64,000 nt of DNA from an uncultured Tateyamaria sp. Its GTDB lineage: Bacteria; Pseudomonadota; Alphaproteobacteria; Rhodobacterales; Rhodobacteraceae. Location of the stretch: NCBI RefSeq assembly GCF_947487805.1, contig NZ_CANKXW010000005.1, forward strand, positions 62,001 to 126,000. Reading direction: 5' to 3'. The notes beneath the pieces are model-generated. The model saw only the letters and a program-made list of their open reading frames with translations. It was not told where the DNA came from and did no database searches. The position numbers and the translations under genes were made by a program. Shown piece after piece: positions 1 through 8,439 of this stretch (its first letter is position 1; each line of letters begins with the position of its first letter).

Positions 1-3
1 ATC

Positions 4-729
4 ATGGGATTTCTTCAAAAACACCAGGTTCTGGAACGCAGCCCAACGCTTTTGTTCATCTTTTCGCTGCTGGTGGTGACCATTGGCGGCATCGTGGAGA
101 TCGCGCCGCTGTTTTATCTGGAAAACACCATCGAAGAGGTGGACGGCGTGCGGCCCTATAGTCCGCTGGAGCTGGCCGGGCGCGACATCTACATCCGCGA
201 GGGGTGTTACGTGTGCCACAGCCAGATGATCCGCCCGATGCGGGACGAGGTGGAGCGGTATGGGCATTATTCGCTGGCCGCCGAGTCCAAATACGACCAC
301 CCGTTTCAGTGGGGGTCGAAGCGGACGGGGCCGGACCTGGCCCGTGTGGGCGGGCGGTATTCGGATGCCTGGCATGTGGACCACCTGAACGACCCGCAAT
401 CCGTGGTGCCGGAATCGATCATGCCGAAATACGCCTTTCTGGGCCGGACGGTGATCGAGGGTGACCAGATCGAGGCGCTGCTCAAGACGCACCGCTTTGT
501 GGGCGTGCCCTATACCGACGCGATGATTGACGCGGCAGAGGCCGATTTCCGGGCGCAGGCCGATCCGGATGCCGACTGGGACGGGGTGGTCGAACGCTAT
601 CCCGGTGCGGTGGTCGCGAATTTCGATGGGCAGCCAGAGCTGACCGAGATGGACGCGCTGATTGCGTATTTGCAGATGCTGGGCACGCTGGTCGATTTTT
701 CGACCTTCACCCCCGATGTCAGCCGATAG
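4..729 (+). CDS. ccoO: cbb3-type cytochrome c oxidase subunit II (CcoO)
   Basis: This is the mono-heme c subunit of the cbb3 terminal oxidase. It passes electrons from CcoP towards the catalytic CcoN subunit in the inner membrane, on the periplasmic side. The 241-residue protein has one N-terminal membrane segment (about residues 16-40) and a CYVCH heme c motif at residues 68-72, followed by the SQMIRP stretch typical of CcoO. Length matches the family. The ATG lies at the very start of the window, so ccoN is presumably just upstream and outside it. ccoQ follows after 9 bases. I see no truncation. Confidence 0.97.
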   Translation: MGFLQKHQVLERSPTLLFIFSLLVVTIGGIVEIAPLFYLENTIEEVDGVRPYSPLELAGRDIYIREGCYVCHSQMIRPMRDEVERYGHYSLAAESKYDHPFQWGSKRTGPDLARVGGRYSDAWHVDHLNDPQSVVPESIMPKYAFLGRTVIEGDQIEALLKTHRFVGVPYTDAMIDAAEADFRAQADPDADWDGVVERYPGAVVANFDGQPELTEMDALIAYLQMLGTLVDFSTFTPDVSR

Positions 730-738
730 GAGGCAAAG

Positions 739-930
739 ATGGAGACCTATACCTTTCTGCGTGAGCTGGCGGACAGCTGGGTGCTGCTGGCCATGGTGAT
801 TTTCTATGTCACCGCTTGCCTATGGGCGTTCCGCCCCGGTGCGCGGCCCGCCAATGAAGAGGCCGCGCGCATCCCCTTTCGACATGACGCTGCGGCTCCG
901 GCCCAGCCCCAGGACCCGGAGGCCAAGTGA
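739..930 (+). CDS. ccoQ: cbb3-type oxidase subunit CcoQ
   Basis: A 63-residue protein with one membrane helix (about residues 13-30) and a short hydrophilic C-terminal tail. This is the usual form of CcoQ/FixQ, a small accessory subunit thought to stabilise the cbb3 complex. An AGGAGG-type ribosome binding site precedes the ATG. Its stop codon overlaps the start of ccoP, so the two are likely translationally coupled. The sequence itself is poorly conserved, so the call rests on size, topology and position between ccoO and ccoP. Confidence 0.92.
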   Translation: METYTFLRELADSWVLLAMVIFYVTACLWAFRPGARPANEEAARIPFRHDAAAPAQPQDPEAK

Positions 931-1793
931 TGGCGGACAAGGATATCGATCAGGTGACCGGCACCGACACCACCGGCCACGAATGGGACGGCATCAAGGA
1001 GCTGAACAACCCCCTGCCGCGCTGGTGGCTGTGGACGTTCTATGGGACGGTCGTGTGGGGTCTGGCCTATACGGTGGCGTTTCCGGCCTGGCCGTTGGTC
1101 AACTCGGCGACGGCGGGCCTCTTGGGCTATTCCACGCGGGCCGAGGTGGCCGAGCAGATTGCCGCGGTGGATGCGCAGAATGCTGAAGTCGCGCAGCGGT
1201 TGGCGACGGCGGATCTGGCGACGCTGGCGCCTGATGATCCGGCGCATCGCTACGGGGTTGCGGGGGGCGCGTCGGTGTTTGCCGCGCATTGTTCGCAGTG
1301 TCACGGATCGGGGGCGGCGGGGGCCAAGGGCTATCCCAACCTGCTGGACGACGATTGGTTGTGGGGCGGCGATCTGGAGGCGATTGCCTACACCGTGCGT
1401 CACGGCATCCGCAACGAGGTGGACCCTGACGCGCGCTGGTCCGAGATGCCGGCCTTTGGCGAGATCCTCGAGGACGGCGAGATCGCGGCCACGGTGGAAT
1501 ATGTGCGGCAACTGTCGGGGCAGGATCATGATGCGGGTCTGGCCGGGCAGGGTGCGGTGCTGTTCGAGGAGCAGTGCAGCGCGTGCCACGGAGAGGCGGG
1601 CGAGGGCATCCGTGATCTGGGTGCGCCACGGCTGAGCGATGCAATCTGGCTTTATGGCGGGGATCGCGAGACGCTGACGCAGACCATCACCTATTCCCGC
1701 TTTGGCGTGATGCCCCCATGGGGTGCGCGTCTGGACGAAGACGAGATCAAGGCGGTGACCTTGTATCTGCACCAGTTGGGCGGCGGCGAATAG
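930..1793 (+). CDS. ccoP: cbb3-type cytochrome c oxidase subunit III (CcoP)
   Basis: Diheme c subunit that accepts electrons from soluble or membrane cytochrome c for the cbb3 oxidase. From the ATG at 930 it has 287 residues. A cytoplasmic N-terminus carries the ELNNPLPRWWLW signature, then come one membrane helix and two periplasmic cytochrome c domains with CSQCH (residues 121-125) and CSACH (residues 216-220). A GTG at 927 is an alternative start. The ATG at 930 overlaps the ccoQ stop, which favours it. It is the last gene of the oxidase structural operon; a strong hairpin follows at 1838-1877. Confidence 0.97.
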   Translation: MADKDIDQVTGTDTTGHEWDGIKELNNPLPRWWLWTFYGTVVWGLAYTVAFPAWPLVNSATAGLLGYSTRAEVAEQIAAVDAQNAEVAQRLATADLATLAPDDPAHRYGVAGGASVFAAHCSQCHGSGAAGAKGYPNLLDDDWLWGGDLEAIAYTVRHGIRNEVDPDARWSEMPAFGEILEDGEIAATVEYVRQLSGQDHDAGLAGQGAVLFEEQCSACHGEAGEGIRDLGAPRLSDAIWLYGGDRETLTQTITYSRFGVMPPWGARLDEDEIKAVTLYLHQLGGGE

Positions 1794-1837
1794 CCCCGCC
1801 CTTGCGTGGCGCGCGTTCGGAGGAGGGCGCGCCCCGG

Positions 1838-1887
1838 TTCCGGCCCCCGTCCTGTTCGTACCTAGCGGGGGCCGGAATTCTTTGATT
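1838..1887 (+). terminator. Intrinsic terminator or attenuator after ccoP
   Basis: A perfect 12-bp inverted repeat (arms 1838-1849 and 1866-1877, 16-base loop) is followed by a T-rich stretch (TTCTTTGATTT). It lies 45 bases after the ccoP stop and just before the FNR box of ccoG. It should end most ccoNOQP transcripts or protect their 3' end. Confidence 0.75.
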
Positions 1888-1899
1888 TGCGCCGTGCCG

Positions 1900-1913
1900 T
1901 TGATCCAGATCAA
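1900..1913 (+). promoter_or_regulatory. Perfect FNR/FnrL box upstream of ccoG
   Basis: The sequence TTGATCCAGATCAA matches the FNR-family consensus TTGAT-N4-ATCAA at all ten defined positions. Its 3' end is 52 bases before the ccoG ATG at 1966, so it could activate a ccoG promoter at the usual distance of about 41.5 bases from the transcription start. Oxygen-limited induction of ccoGHIS by FnrL is known in relatives; here it is inferred from the site. Confidence 0.85.
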
Positions 1914-1965
1914 GGACGCGGGCGGCGTGTCGGCCCATGGTCGGGCCACGAACAGGACAAATGAC

Positions 1966-3396
1966 ATGCCACAAGACGCAGCCCCTCCGCCGCTCTATGC
2001 TCCGCGCGCGCCCATCTTTCCGCGCCGGGTCAAGGGCACATTCCGCACGCTGAAATGGTGGATCATGGGGGTGACCCTCGCGATCTACTACCTGACCCCG
2101 TGGATCCGCTGGGACCGGGGGCCGAACCTGCCGGATCAGGCGGTGCTGATCGATATGGCCGGGCGGCGGTTCTATTTCTTCTGGATCGAGATCTGGCCGC
2201 ATGAGTTCTATTTCGTGGCTGGTCTCTTGATCATGGCGGGGCTGGGCCTGTTCCTGTTCACCTCCGCGCTGGGCCGGGTCTGGTGCGGCTATGCCTGTCC
2301 GCAGACGGTGTGGACCGACCTTTTCATCCTCGTGGAACGCTGGATCGAGGGGGACCGCAACGCGCGGGTGCGGCTGTGGAATGCGGGCTGGTCGGTGCGT
2401 AAGCTGCGCTTGCGGGTGACCAAGTGGGTCGTGTGGTTCGTGATCGCCATGGCCACGGGTGGGGCCTGGGTGTTCTATTTCGCGGATGCGCCGACATTGG
2501 CGCGTGATCTGGTGACGTTTCAAGCGCCGCTGGTGGCCTATTCCACCATCCTCGTGCTGACCGCGACCACGTTTGTGTTTGGCGGGTTCATGCGCGAGCA
2601 GGTCTGCAACTACATGTGCCCGTGGCCGCGCATTCAGGCGGCGATGATGGACGAAAGCACGCTGACCGTCGCCTATCGCCACTGGCGGGGAGAGCCGCGC
2701 GGCAAACACATGAAGGCGGAGGATGCGGACCAGCGCGGCGACTGTATCGACTGCATGGCCTGCGTGAACGTCTGCCCGGCGGGCATCGATATCCGCGACG
2801 GGCAGCAGATGGAGTGTATCACATGCGCGCTGTGCATTGATGCCTGCGACGAGGTGATGGCGCGGATCGGCAAGCCGCGTGGCCTGATCGACTATCTCGC
2901 ACTGTCGGACGAGGCGGCAGAGGCCCAAGGGGTGCAGCCGCGCCCGATCTGGCAGCACGTGCTGCGCCCGCGCACGGTCCTTTATACCGCGATGTGGTCG
3001 CTGATCGGTGTGGCGCTGGTCTATGCGCTGTTCATCCGGTCGGACATCGACATGACGGTGGAGCCGGTGCGCAATCCGCAATTCGTGACCCTGTCGGACG
3101 GGTCGGTGCGCAACACCTACACGCTGCGCATCCGCAACCTGACGGCGGAGGACCGGGAGTTTCGCGTCATGCTGACCTCGGACGAGATCCTGCGCATCGA
3201 TGTGGAGACGGAAGGCCGGGTGCCCAACCATGTGGCCGTGCCCGCCAACGAGACATTGCAGGCGCGTGTCTATGTCATCGCCCGCCCGCAGGATGCCGCC
3301 GCCGCACAGGCCACGACCGACCTGCGCCTGTGGGTCGAGGATGTGGAGACGGACGACCGGGCCGGTGTGGCCACCATTTTCAACGGAAAGGGCTGA
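1966..3396 (+). CDS. ccoG: cbb3 oxidase assembly protein, membrane ferredoxin (CcoG/FixG/RdxA)
   Basis: A polytopic membrane protein needed for cbb3 oxidase maturation, with a proposed role in reducing copper for delivery to the oxidase. The 476-residue protein has membrane segments near residues 25-45, 70-95, 160-180, 195-215 and 340-360. Two Cys-rich sites (CGYACPQ, CNYMCPW) and a double [4Fe-4S] ferredoxin module with cysteines at 260, 263, 266, 270 and 284, 287, 290, 294 are visible. The C-terminus is an Ig-like FixG domain. The ATG at 1966 (MPQDAAPP) is chosen because an upstream in-frame start at 1882 would run translation through the FNR box. ccoH follows 3 bases later. Confidence 0.96.
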   Translation: MPQDAAPPPLYAPRAPIFPRRVKGTFRTLKWWIMGVTLAIYYLTPWIRWDRGPNLPDQAVLIDMAGRRFYFFWIEIWPHEFYFVAGLLIMAGLGLFLFTSALGRVWCGYACPQTVWTDLFILVERWIEGDRNARVRLWNAGWSVRKLRLRVTKWVVWFVIAMATGGAWVFYFADAPTLARDLVTFQAPLVAYSTILVLTATTFVFGGFMREQVCNYMCPWPRIQAAMMDESTLTVAYRHWRGEPRGKHMKAEDADQRGDCIDCMACVNVCPAGIDIRDGQQMECITCALCIDACDEVMARIGKPRGLIDYLALSDEAAEAQGVQPRPIWQHVLRPRTVLYTAMWSLIGVALVYALFIRSDIDMTVEPVRNPQFVTLSDGSVRNTYTLRIRNLTAEDREFRVMLTSDEILRIDVETEGRVPNHVAVPANETLQARVYVIARPQDAAAAQATTDLRLWVEDVETDDRAGVATIFNGKG

Positions 3397-3399
3397 GAG

Positions 3400-3855
3400 A
3401 TGATCCGGGAGCTTAACGGCTGGCATGTGCTGGCGATTTTTGGCAGCGCGTTTGCGGTGATCATCGGGGTCAACCTGACGCTGGCCTTTCAGGCGGTTGC
3501 GACCTTTCCGGGGCTGGAGACGCGCAATTCCTATGTGGTGAGCCAGGCGTTCGAGGCGGATCGCGCCGCACAGGAGGCGCTGGGCTGGGACGTGCGGGCC
3601 GAGGTCGGGGGCGGTCTACTGGCGCTGTATGTGGATGACGCGGTGGGGCCGGTGGTGCCGCATGTGACGGCAGCCACGCTGGGGCGCGCGACCCATGTGG
3701 GGGCGGATATCACGCCGGTCTTCCGCCATGACGGCGCACGGTTCGTGGCGGATATTCCGGCGCTGGCCCCCGGCAACTGGAACCTGCGGCTTGAGGCCGT
3801 GGCGCCGGATGGTACGCGGTTTCGCCAGCGCATCGTGTTGCGGGTGCCGTCATGA
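3400..3855 (+). CDS. ccoH: cbb3 oxidase assembly protein CcoH (FixH)
   Basis: A 151-residue FixH-family protein with one N-terminal membrane anchor (about residues 10-32) and a periplasmic beta-rich domain. It carries the NSYVVSQAFEADRAAQ and LGW stretches typical of the family. CcoH is required for stable assembly of the cbb3 complex and associates with it. It begins 3 bases after ccoG and overlaps ccoI by 4 bases (ATGA), so it sits in the middle of the ccoGHIS operon. Confidence 0.95.
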   Translation: MIRELNGWHVLAIFGSAFAVIIGVNLTLAFQAVATFPGLETRNSYVVSQAFEADRAAQEALGWDVRAEVGGGLLALYVDDAVGPVVPHVTAATLGRATHVGADITPVFRHDGARFVADIPALAPGNWNLRLEAVAPDGTRFRQRIVLRVPS

Positions 3856-5981
3856 CCATGGCCGCCTGTCCGGGCTGCGTTGCGGGCGCGCCGATGGCCG
3901 AGGGGCGCGCGCCTGCGGGCCTGCCCACGCACGAGCTGGTTTTGCCCACGATCCACTGTTCCGCCTGTATCCGCACGGTCGAAGAGGTGCTGGCCGCGCG
4001 CGATGACATCACCGCGGCTCGCGTGAACCTCAGCCGCAAGCGGGTGGCCATCACCGCCACGCCCGGCGCGGACCCGTCGCCGTGGATCGCCGCCCTGGCT
4101 GCCGCCGGGTTCGAGGCGCACGAGGCGCGCCGGACCGGTGCGCCGTCGGCGGATGACGGGCTGATGCTGCGCCTTGGGGTGGCGGGGTTCGCGATGATGA
4201 ACGTGATGCTGTTGTCCGTGGCCGTCTGGTCCGGGGCCAGCGACAGCACGCGGGATTTCATGCACTGGATCGCTGCGACGATTGCGCTGCCCGCCGCTTT
4301 GTACTGTGCCGATCCGTTTTTCCGGTCGGCGTGGCGTGCGGTGCGGGTGGGGCGGTTGAACATGGATGTGCCGATCTCGCTGGCGATTGTGCTGGCCTGC
4401 GGTCTGTCGCTCTATGAGACGATGACGGGCGGGGCGCATGCCTATTTCGATGCGGCACTGTCGCTGACGTTTTTCCTGCTGGGGGGGCGGGTGCTTGAGA
4501 CGCGGATGCGGCGGGCGGCACGGTCGGCGGCGGCGGATCTGGCCGCGCTGGAGCCCAACCGGGTGATGCGCGTTGTGGACGGGGCGCATCAGAGCACACC
4601 GGTCGACGCGGTGCGCGCGGGCGATGTGTTGTGGCTGGCGGCGGGGGGGCGGGTGCCGGTGGACGGCGTGCTTGAGACCGCGCGTGCGCAGCTTGATCGC
4701 AGCGCCCTGACCGGAGAGAGCGACGCGGTGTCGGTAGCGCGCGGTGCGCCGCTGGTGGCGGGGGAGGTGGTGCTGACCGGCCCCGTGACCCTGCGCGCGC
4801 GGGTCGATGCCAAGGGGTCGACCCTGCGCCGTCTGGTGCAGCTGGCCGCCACCGCCGAGGGTGCGCGCAGCCGGTACACCAGCCTCGCCACCCGTGCGGC
4901 GGGGGTCTATGCGCCGCTGGTGCACGGGCTGTCGCTGGCGGCCTTTCTAGGCTGGTGGTGGGGGTCGGGGGATGCGTACCATGCGCTGACCATCGCGATT
5001 GCGACGCTGATCATCACGTGCCCCTGCGCGCTGGGCCTTGCGGTGCCAGCGGTGGCGACAGTGGCCACGGGACGCTTGTTCCGCGCGGGCGTTCTGGTCA
5101 AATCCGAGACCGCGCTGGAGCGGTTGGCAGAGGTGGACACGGTCGTGTTCGACAAGACCGGCACGCTGAGCGACAGCGTTCTGGTGCCGCCTGCGGAACT
5201 GCCCGACGTGGCGCGCGGGGTGCTGAAGGCGCTGGCGCAGGCCTCGCAACACCCTTTGAGCCGCAGCCTGCTGCCCGCGCTGGAGGGGGTCGAGGCGGTG
5301 GATCTGCAAGAGGCGCAAGAGCTGCGCGGGCGCGGGGTGCGCGCGGTCTGGGGCGATGTGTCCGTGGCGCTGGGGGCTGCGGATTGGCTGGGGGCGGGCG
5401 CGGGCACGGTTTTGCGCGTGGGCGCGGAGACCTATCCGCTGGCCCGCGTCGAGCGGCCTGTGGCGGATGCGGCGCAGGCGCTTGAGGCGCTGCGGGCCAT
5501 GGGCCTTGATCTTCACATCCTGACCGGGGACCGTGCCGGCAATGCAGACCGCGTGGGCCGCGCGCTGGGTGTGGGCCAGGTCCATGCGAGTGTCGGACCC
5601 GAGGACAAGCAGGCGCTGATCCGGTCCTTGCAGGCGGGCGGGGCCAAGGTGGTGATGGTGGGCGACGGGCTGAACGACACGCTGGCCCTGACCGAGGCCT
5701 GGGCGTCGATCGCGCCCGGCACCGCGCTGGAGGCGAGCCAGAACGCCGCCGATGTGGTCCTGTTGGGCCAGAAGATGTCGGGCGTGCCGCATGTCGTGGG
5801 CGTCGCGCGCAGTGCCCGCCGCCGCATCCTGGAGAATTTCGCGCTGGCGGCGGCCTATAATGCCGTGGCGATCCCGCTGGCGCTGGCGGGGTTTGCCAGC
5901 CCGTTGATGGCGGCGCTGGCGATGTCGTCCAGTTCGCTGACCGTGACGCTGAACGCTTTGAGAACGAGGGCAAGCCGATGA
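3852..5981 (+). CDS. ccoI: P1B-type copper-transporting ATPase CcoI (FixI)
   Basis: A heavy-metal P-type ATPase that exports copper towards the periplasm for insertion into cbb3 oxidase. The 709-residue protein has an N-terminal CPGC pair (Cys6, Cys9), a heavy-metal-associated domain with HCSAC (Cys36, Cys39), the membrane CPC ion-binding motif near residue 390, the phosphorylation motif DKTGT near residue 434, and the hinge motif GDGLND near residue 604. It overlaps ccoH and ccoS by 4 bases each. Its place in this operon favours the CcoI role over a general CopA copper-detoxification pump. Confidence 0.96.
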   Translation: MTMAACPGCVAGAPMAEGRAPAGLPTHELVLPTIHCSACIRTVEEVLAARDDITAARVNLSRKRVAITATPGADPSPWIAALAAAGFEAHEARRTGAPSADDGLMLRLGVAGFAMMNVMLLSVAVWSGASDSTRDFMHWIAATIALPAALYCADPFFRSAWRAVRVGRLNMDVPISLAIVLACGLSLYETMTGGAHAYFDAALSLTFFLLGGRVLETRMRRAARSAAADLAALEPNRVMRVVDGAHQSTPVDAVRAGDVLWLAAGGRVPVDGVLETARAQLDRSALTGESDAVSVARGAPLVAGEVVLTGPVTLRARVDAKGSTLRRLVQLAATAEGARSRYTSLATRAAGVYAPLVHGLSLAAFLGWWWGSGDAYHALTIAIATLIITCPCALGLAVPAVATVATGRLFRAGVLVKSETALERLAEVDTVVFDKTGTLSDSVLVPPAELPDVARGVLKALAQASQHPLSRSLLPALEGVEAVDLQEAQELRGRGVRAVWGDVSVALGAADWLGAGAGTVLRVGAETYPLARVERPVADAAQALEALRAMGLDLHILTGDRAGNADRVGRALGVGQVHASVGPEDKQALIRSLQAGGAKVVMVGDGLNDTLALTEAWASIAPGTALEASQNAADVVLLGQKMSGVPHVVGVARSARRRILENFALAAAYNAVAIPLALAGFASPLMAALAMSSSSLTVTLNALRTRASR

Positions 5982-6130
5982 ATATCCTTGTGGTGCTGGT
6001 GCCGTGTTCGCTGATCCTGGGGCTGGGGGCGCTGGTGGCCTTTGTCTGGACCCTGCGGCACGACCAATATGATGATCCCGCAGGCGATGCGGCCCGGATC
6101 CTGCTGGAGGACCGCGCGCCCGAGGGCTGA
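5978..6130 (+). CDS. ccoS: cbb3 oxidase assembly protein CcoS
   Basis: A 50-residue single-pass membrane protein. It starts MNILVVLVPCSLILGLGALV and carries the W-x4-HDQYDDPAGDA stretch diagnostic of CcoS, followed by an acidic tail. CcoS is needed for cofactor insertion into the cbb3 catalytic subunit. The ATG overlaps the ccoI stop (ATGA). It closes the ccoGHIS operon. Confidence 0.95.
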   Translation: MNILVVLVPCSLILGLGALVAFVWTLRHDQYDDPAGDAARILLEDRAPEG

Positions 6131-6342
6131 GGCGCAGAAATCGTTTGACCGGCGCGCAAGGTGCGTTCCATGATCGGCGTACAAACAACGCAAGGGCACG
6201 CGCCGATGCTGAGATCCGTCACCAACCCCATGTCACGCCGCGCGACCGGCTGTGATCTGGTGGTGCAGACAGGGGCCTGACCGCCCCCACCTGTTCTGCG
6301 CCCGCCGCCTCGGGCCGCGCCCCTTGCTGATCGATCCCTGCC
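6131..6342. other. Intergenic region between ccoS and the hyuA operon
   Basis: These 212 bases must hold the end of the cco transcript and the promoter of the hyuA-led operon. I see no clear intrinsic terminator. A possible 24-codon open frame (ATG 6206, stop 6278-6280) starting MLRSVTNPMSRRATG could be a leader peptide, but no strong ribosome binding site supports it. Confidence 0.3.
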
Positions 6343-8439
6343 ATGACCCACGCCTTGCGCCTTGCCATCGATATCGGTGGCACGTTTACCGACACTGTTC
6401 TTATGGACGACGCAGGCGCCGTTCTGGCTACGGCCAAGACGCCGACGACCCCGGCCATGCCTGCCGATGGCGCGCTGGACGGGGCGGGCGATGTGCTGGC
6501 GCGTGTCGGGGCAGACTGGTCCGATATCACGGGGTTCATCCACGGCACGACGCTGGCCACCAATGCGCTGATCGAGCGGCGCGGCGCGCGGGTGGCCACG
6601 ATCACCACGGCAGGGTTCCGCGATATCCTCGAGATCGCCTATGAGCGGCGGTACAGCCAATATGCCATCGACATCGAAAAGCCGGATCTGCTGGTGCCGC
6701 GGGCGCGGGCCTTTACCATTGGCGAACGGGTGGACGTGCACGGCGCGGTCCGCGCGCCGCTGGACGAGGAGGCGGTGCCGGCCCTTGCCGCCGCCCTGCG
6801 CGCCGCGAGGGTCGAGGCGGTGGCGATCTGCCTCTTGCACAGCTATGCCAACCCCGCCCACGAGCGCCGCCTTGCCACGCTGCTGCGCGCGCATCTGCCG
6901 GATGTGGCCCTGTCACTGAGCCATGAGGTCAGCCCCGAGGCGCGCGAGTTCGATCGGCTGTGCACGACCATTGCCAACGCGTATATCCAGCCGCTGATGG
7001 CGCAGTACCTCGACGCCTTCCAGCGCCGGTTCGAGGCGGCGGGCCTGCGCTGTCCGATCCTGATGATGACGGCGGGGGGCGGGATGACCACGGTTGCGAC
7101 GGCGGCCCAGCTGCCCATCCGGCTGGTGGAATCGGGCCCGGCGGGGGGTGCCATCCTGGCCGCGCGGCTGGCGCAGCAGGCGGGGGCGGATGAGGTGCTG
7201 TCCTTTGACATGGGGGGGACCACGGCCAAGCTGTGCCTGATCGACGGGTTCCGCCCGCAATCGGCGCGCCGGTTCGAGATTGCCCGCGCGGAAAGGTTCG
7301 TCAAAGGGTCGGGCATGCCGGTGCGCATTCCGGTCATCGAGATGATCGAGATCGGCGCGGGCGGCGGGTCCACTGCGCGGGTGGACCGGATTGGCCGGGT
7401 GCAGGTCGGCCCGCACAGTGCCGGATCCGAGCCGGGGCCTGCCGCCTTTGGGCGTGGGGGCGTGCAGGCGACGGTGACGGATGCGGATGTGGTGCAGGGG
7501 CTGATTGACCCCGCGCGCTTTGCCGAGGGACGCCTGGCCATCGACGAGGATGCGGCACGGGCCGCCGTGGCGCGCGATGTGGCCGCGCCGCTGGGGGTGG
7601 CGGCGGACCGCGCGGCCTTTGGCATCAGCGACATCGTGGACGAGAACATGGCCAGTGCGGGCCGGATGCACGCGGTGGAATCGGGCAAGGATCTGGGCGC
7701 GCGGGTGATGATTGCCTTTGGCGGCAACGGGCCGCTACATGCCACGCGGGTGGCGCGGCGGTCGCAGATCCGGCGCATCCTTATCCCCCGTGATCCGGGT
7801 GTGGGATCCGCCGTCGGGTTCCTTCATGCGCCCGTGTCCTTCGAGATCGTACGGTCGCGGCACAGTCTGCTGGAGGGTTTGGACATCCCCGGTCTGAACG
7901 CGTTTTTCGCCGAGATGCAGGCCGAGGCCGAACGGGTCGTGGATGCGGGCGCGCGCGGATCGGCGCGGCATGTGCGGCGGGTGGCCTTCATGCGCTACCG
8001 GGGGCAGGGCCACGAGATCGAGATCCCGCTGCCCGACAGGCCGCTGGAGCCGGGTGATGTGGAGGTGCTGCGCGCCGGGTTCGAGGCCGAGTACAGCCGC
8101 CAGTTCACCCGCACGGTGCCGGGCATGGTGATCGAGGTGCTGAACTGGGCGATATCCGTGTCGACACCGCCCGGGGATGTCGCCCCGGTGGCGGTGGTTG
8201 CGCCGCGTGCCATTGTTGCGCCTGAACGGACCCGCGAGGTGCTGTGTGATGTGACGGGGGACTGGCGTGCGGCGGGGGTCTTTGACCGCGCGGACCTGCG
8301 GCCCGGCGACCGGGTGGCAGGGCCTGCGCTGATCACCGAGCCGCAGACCACCACATTTGTCAGCGCGGATTTTGCCGCGGAAATGGACGGGGCCGGATGT
8401 CTCTGGCTGACCCGCCTGCCAGAGGAGACTGCGCCATGA
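6343..8439 (+). CDS. Hydantoinase/oxoprolinase family protein, subunit A (HyuA-like)
   Basis: A 698-residue protein of the HyuA/oxoprolinase N-terminal family, which uses ATP to open cyclic amides or carboxylate ketones. The actin-like ATPase signature DIGGTFTD is at residues 10-17. The typical GTTLATNALIERRG and SFDMGGTTAKLCLI blocks follow, as does the GAGGGSTARVD motif. It is the first gene of a six-gene operon and overlaps the B subunit by 4 bases. Family members act on hydantoins, 5-oxoproline, N-methylhydantoin, acetone or acetophenone, so the substrate cannot be read from sequence alone. Confidence 0.9.
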   Translation: MTHALRLAIDIGGTFTDTVLMDDAGAVLATAKTPTTPAMPADGALDGAGDVLARVGADWSDITGFIHGTTLATNALIERRGARVATITTAGFRDILEIAYERRYSQYAIDIEKPDLLVPRARAFTIGERVDVHGAVRAPLDEEAVPALAAALRAARVEAVAICLLHSYANPAHERRLATLLRAHLPDVALSLSHEVSPEAREFDRLCTTIANAYIQPLMAQYLDAFQRRFEAAGLRCPILMMTAGGGMTTVATAAQLPIRLVESGPAGGAILAARLAQQAGADEVLSFDMGGTTAKLCLIDGFRPQSARRFEIARAERFVKGSGMPVRIPVIEMIEIGAGGGSTARVDRIGRVQVGPHSAGSEPGPAAFGRGGVQATVTDADVVQGLIDPARFAEGRLAIDEDAARAAVARDVAAPLGVAADRAAFGISDIVDENMASAGRMHAVESGKDLGARVMIAFGGNGPLHATRVARRSQIRRILIPRDPGVGSAVGFLHAPVSFEIVRSRHSLLEGLDIPGLNAFFAEMQAEAERVVDAGARGSARHVRRVAFMRYRGQGHEIEIPLPDRPLEPGDVEVLRAGFEAEYSRQFTRTVPGMVIEVLNWAISVSTPPGDVAPVAVVAPRAIVAPERTREVLCDVTGDWRAAGVFDRADLRPGDRVAGPALITEPQTTTFVSADFAAEMDGAGCLWLTRLPEETAP

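Noticed and set aside
1882-1965. An earlier in-frame start for ccoG
   Set aside because: It would put the FNR box inside the coding region and adds 28 residues not typical of CcoG. The ATG at 1966 fits the family N-terminus.
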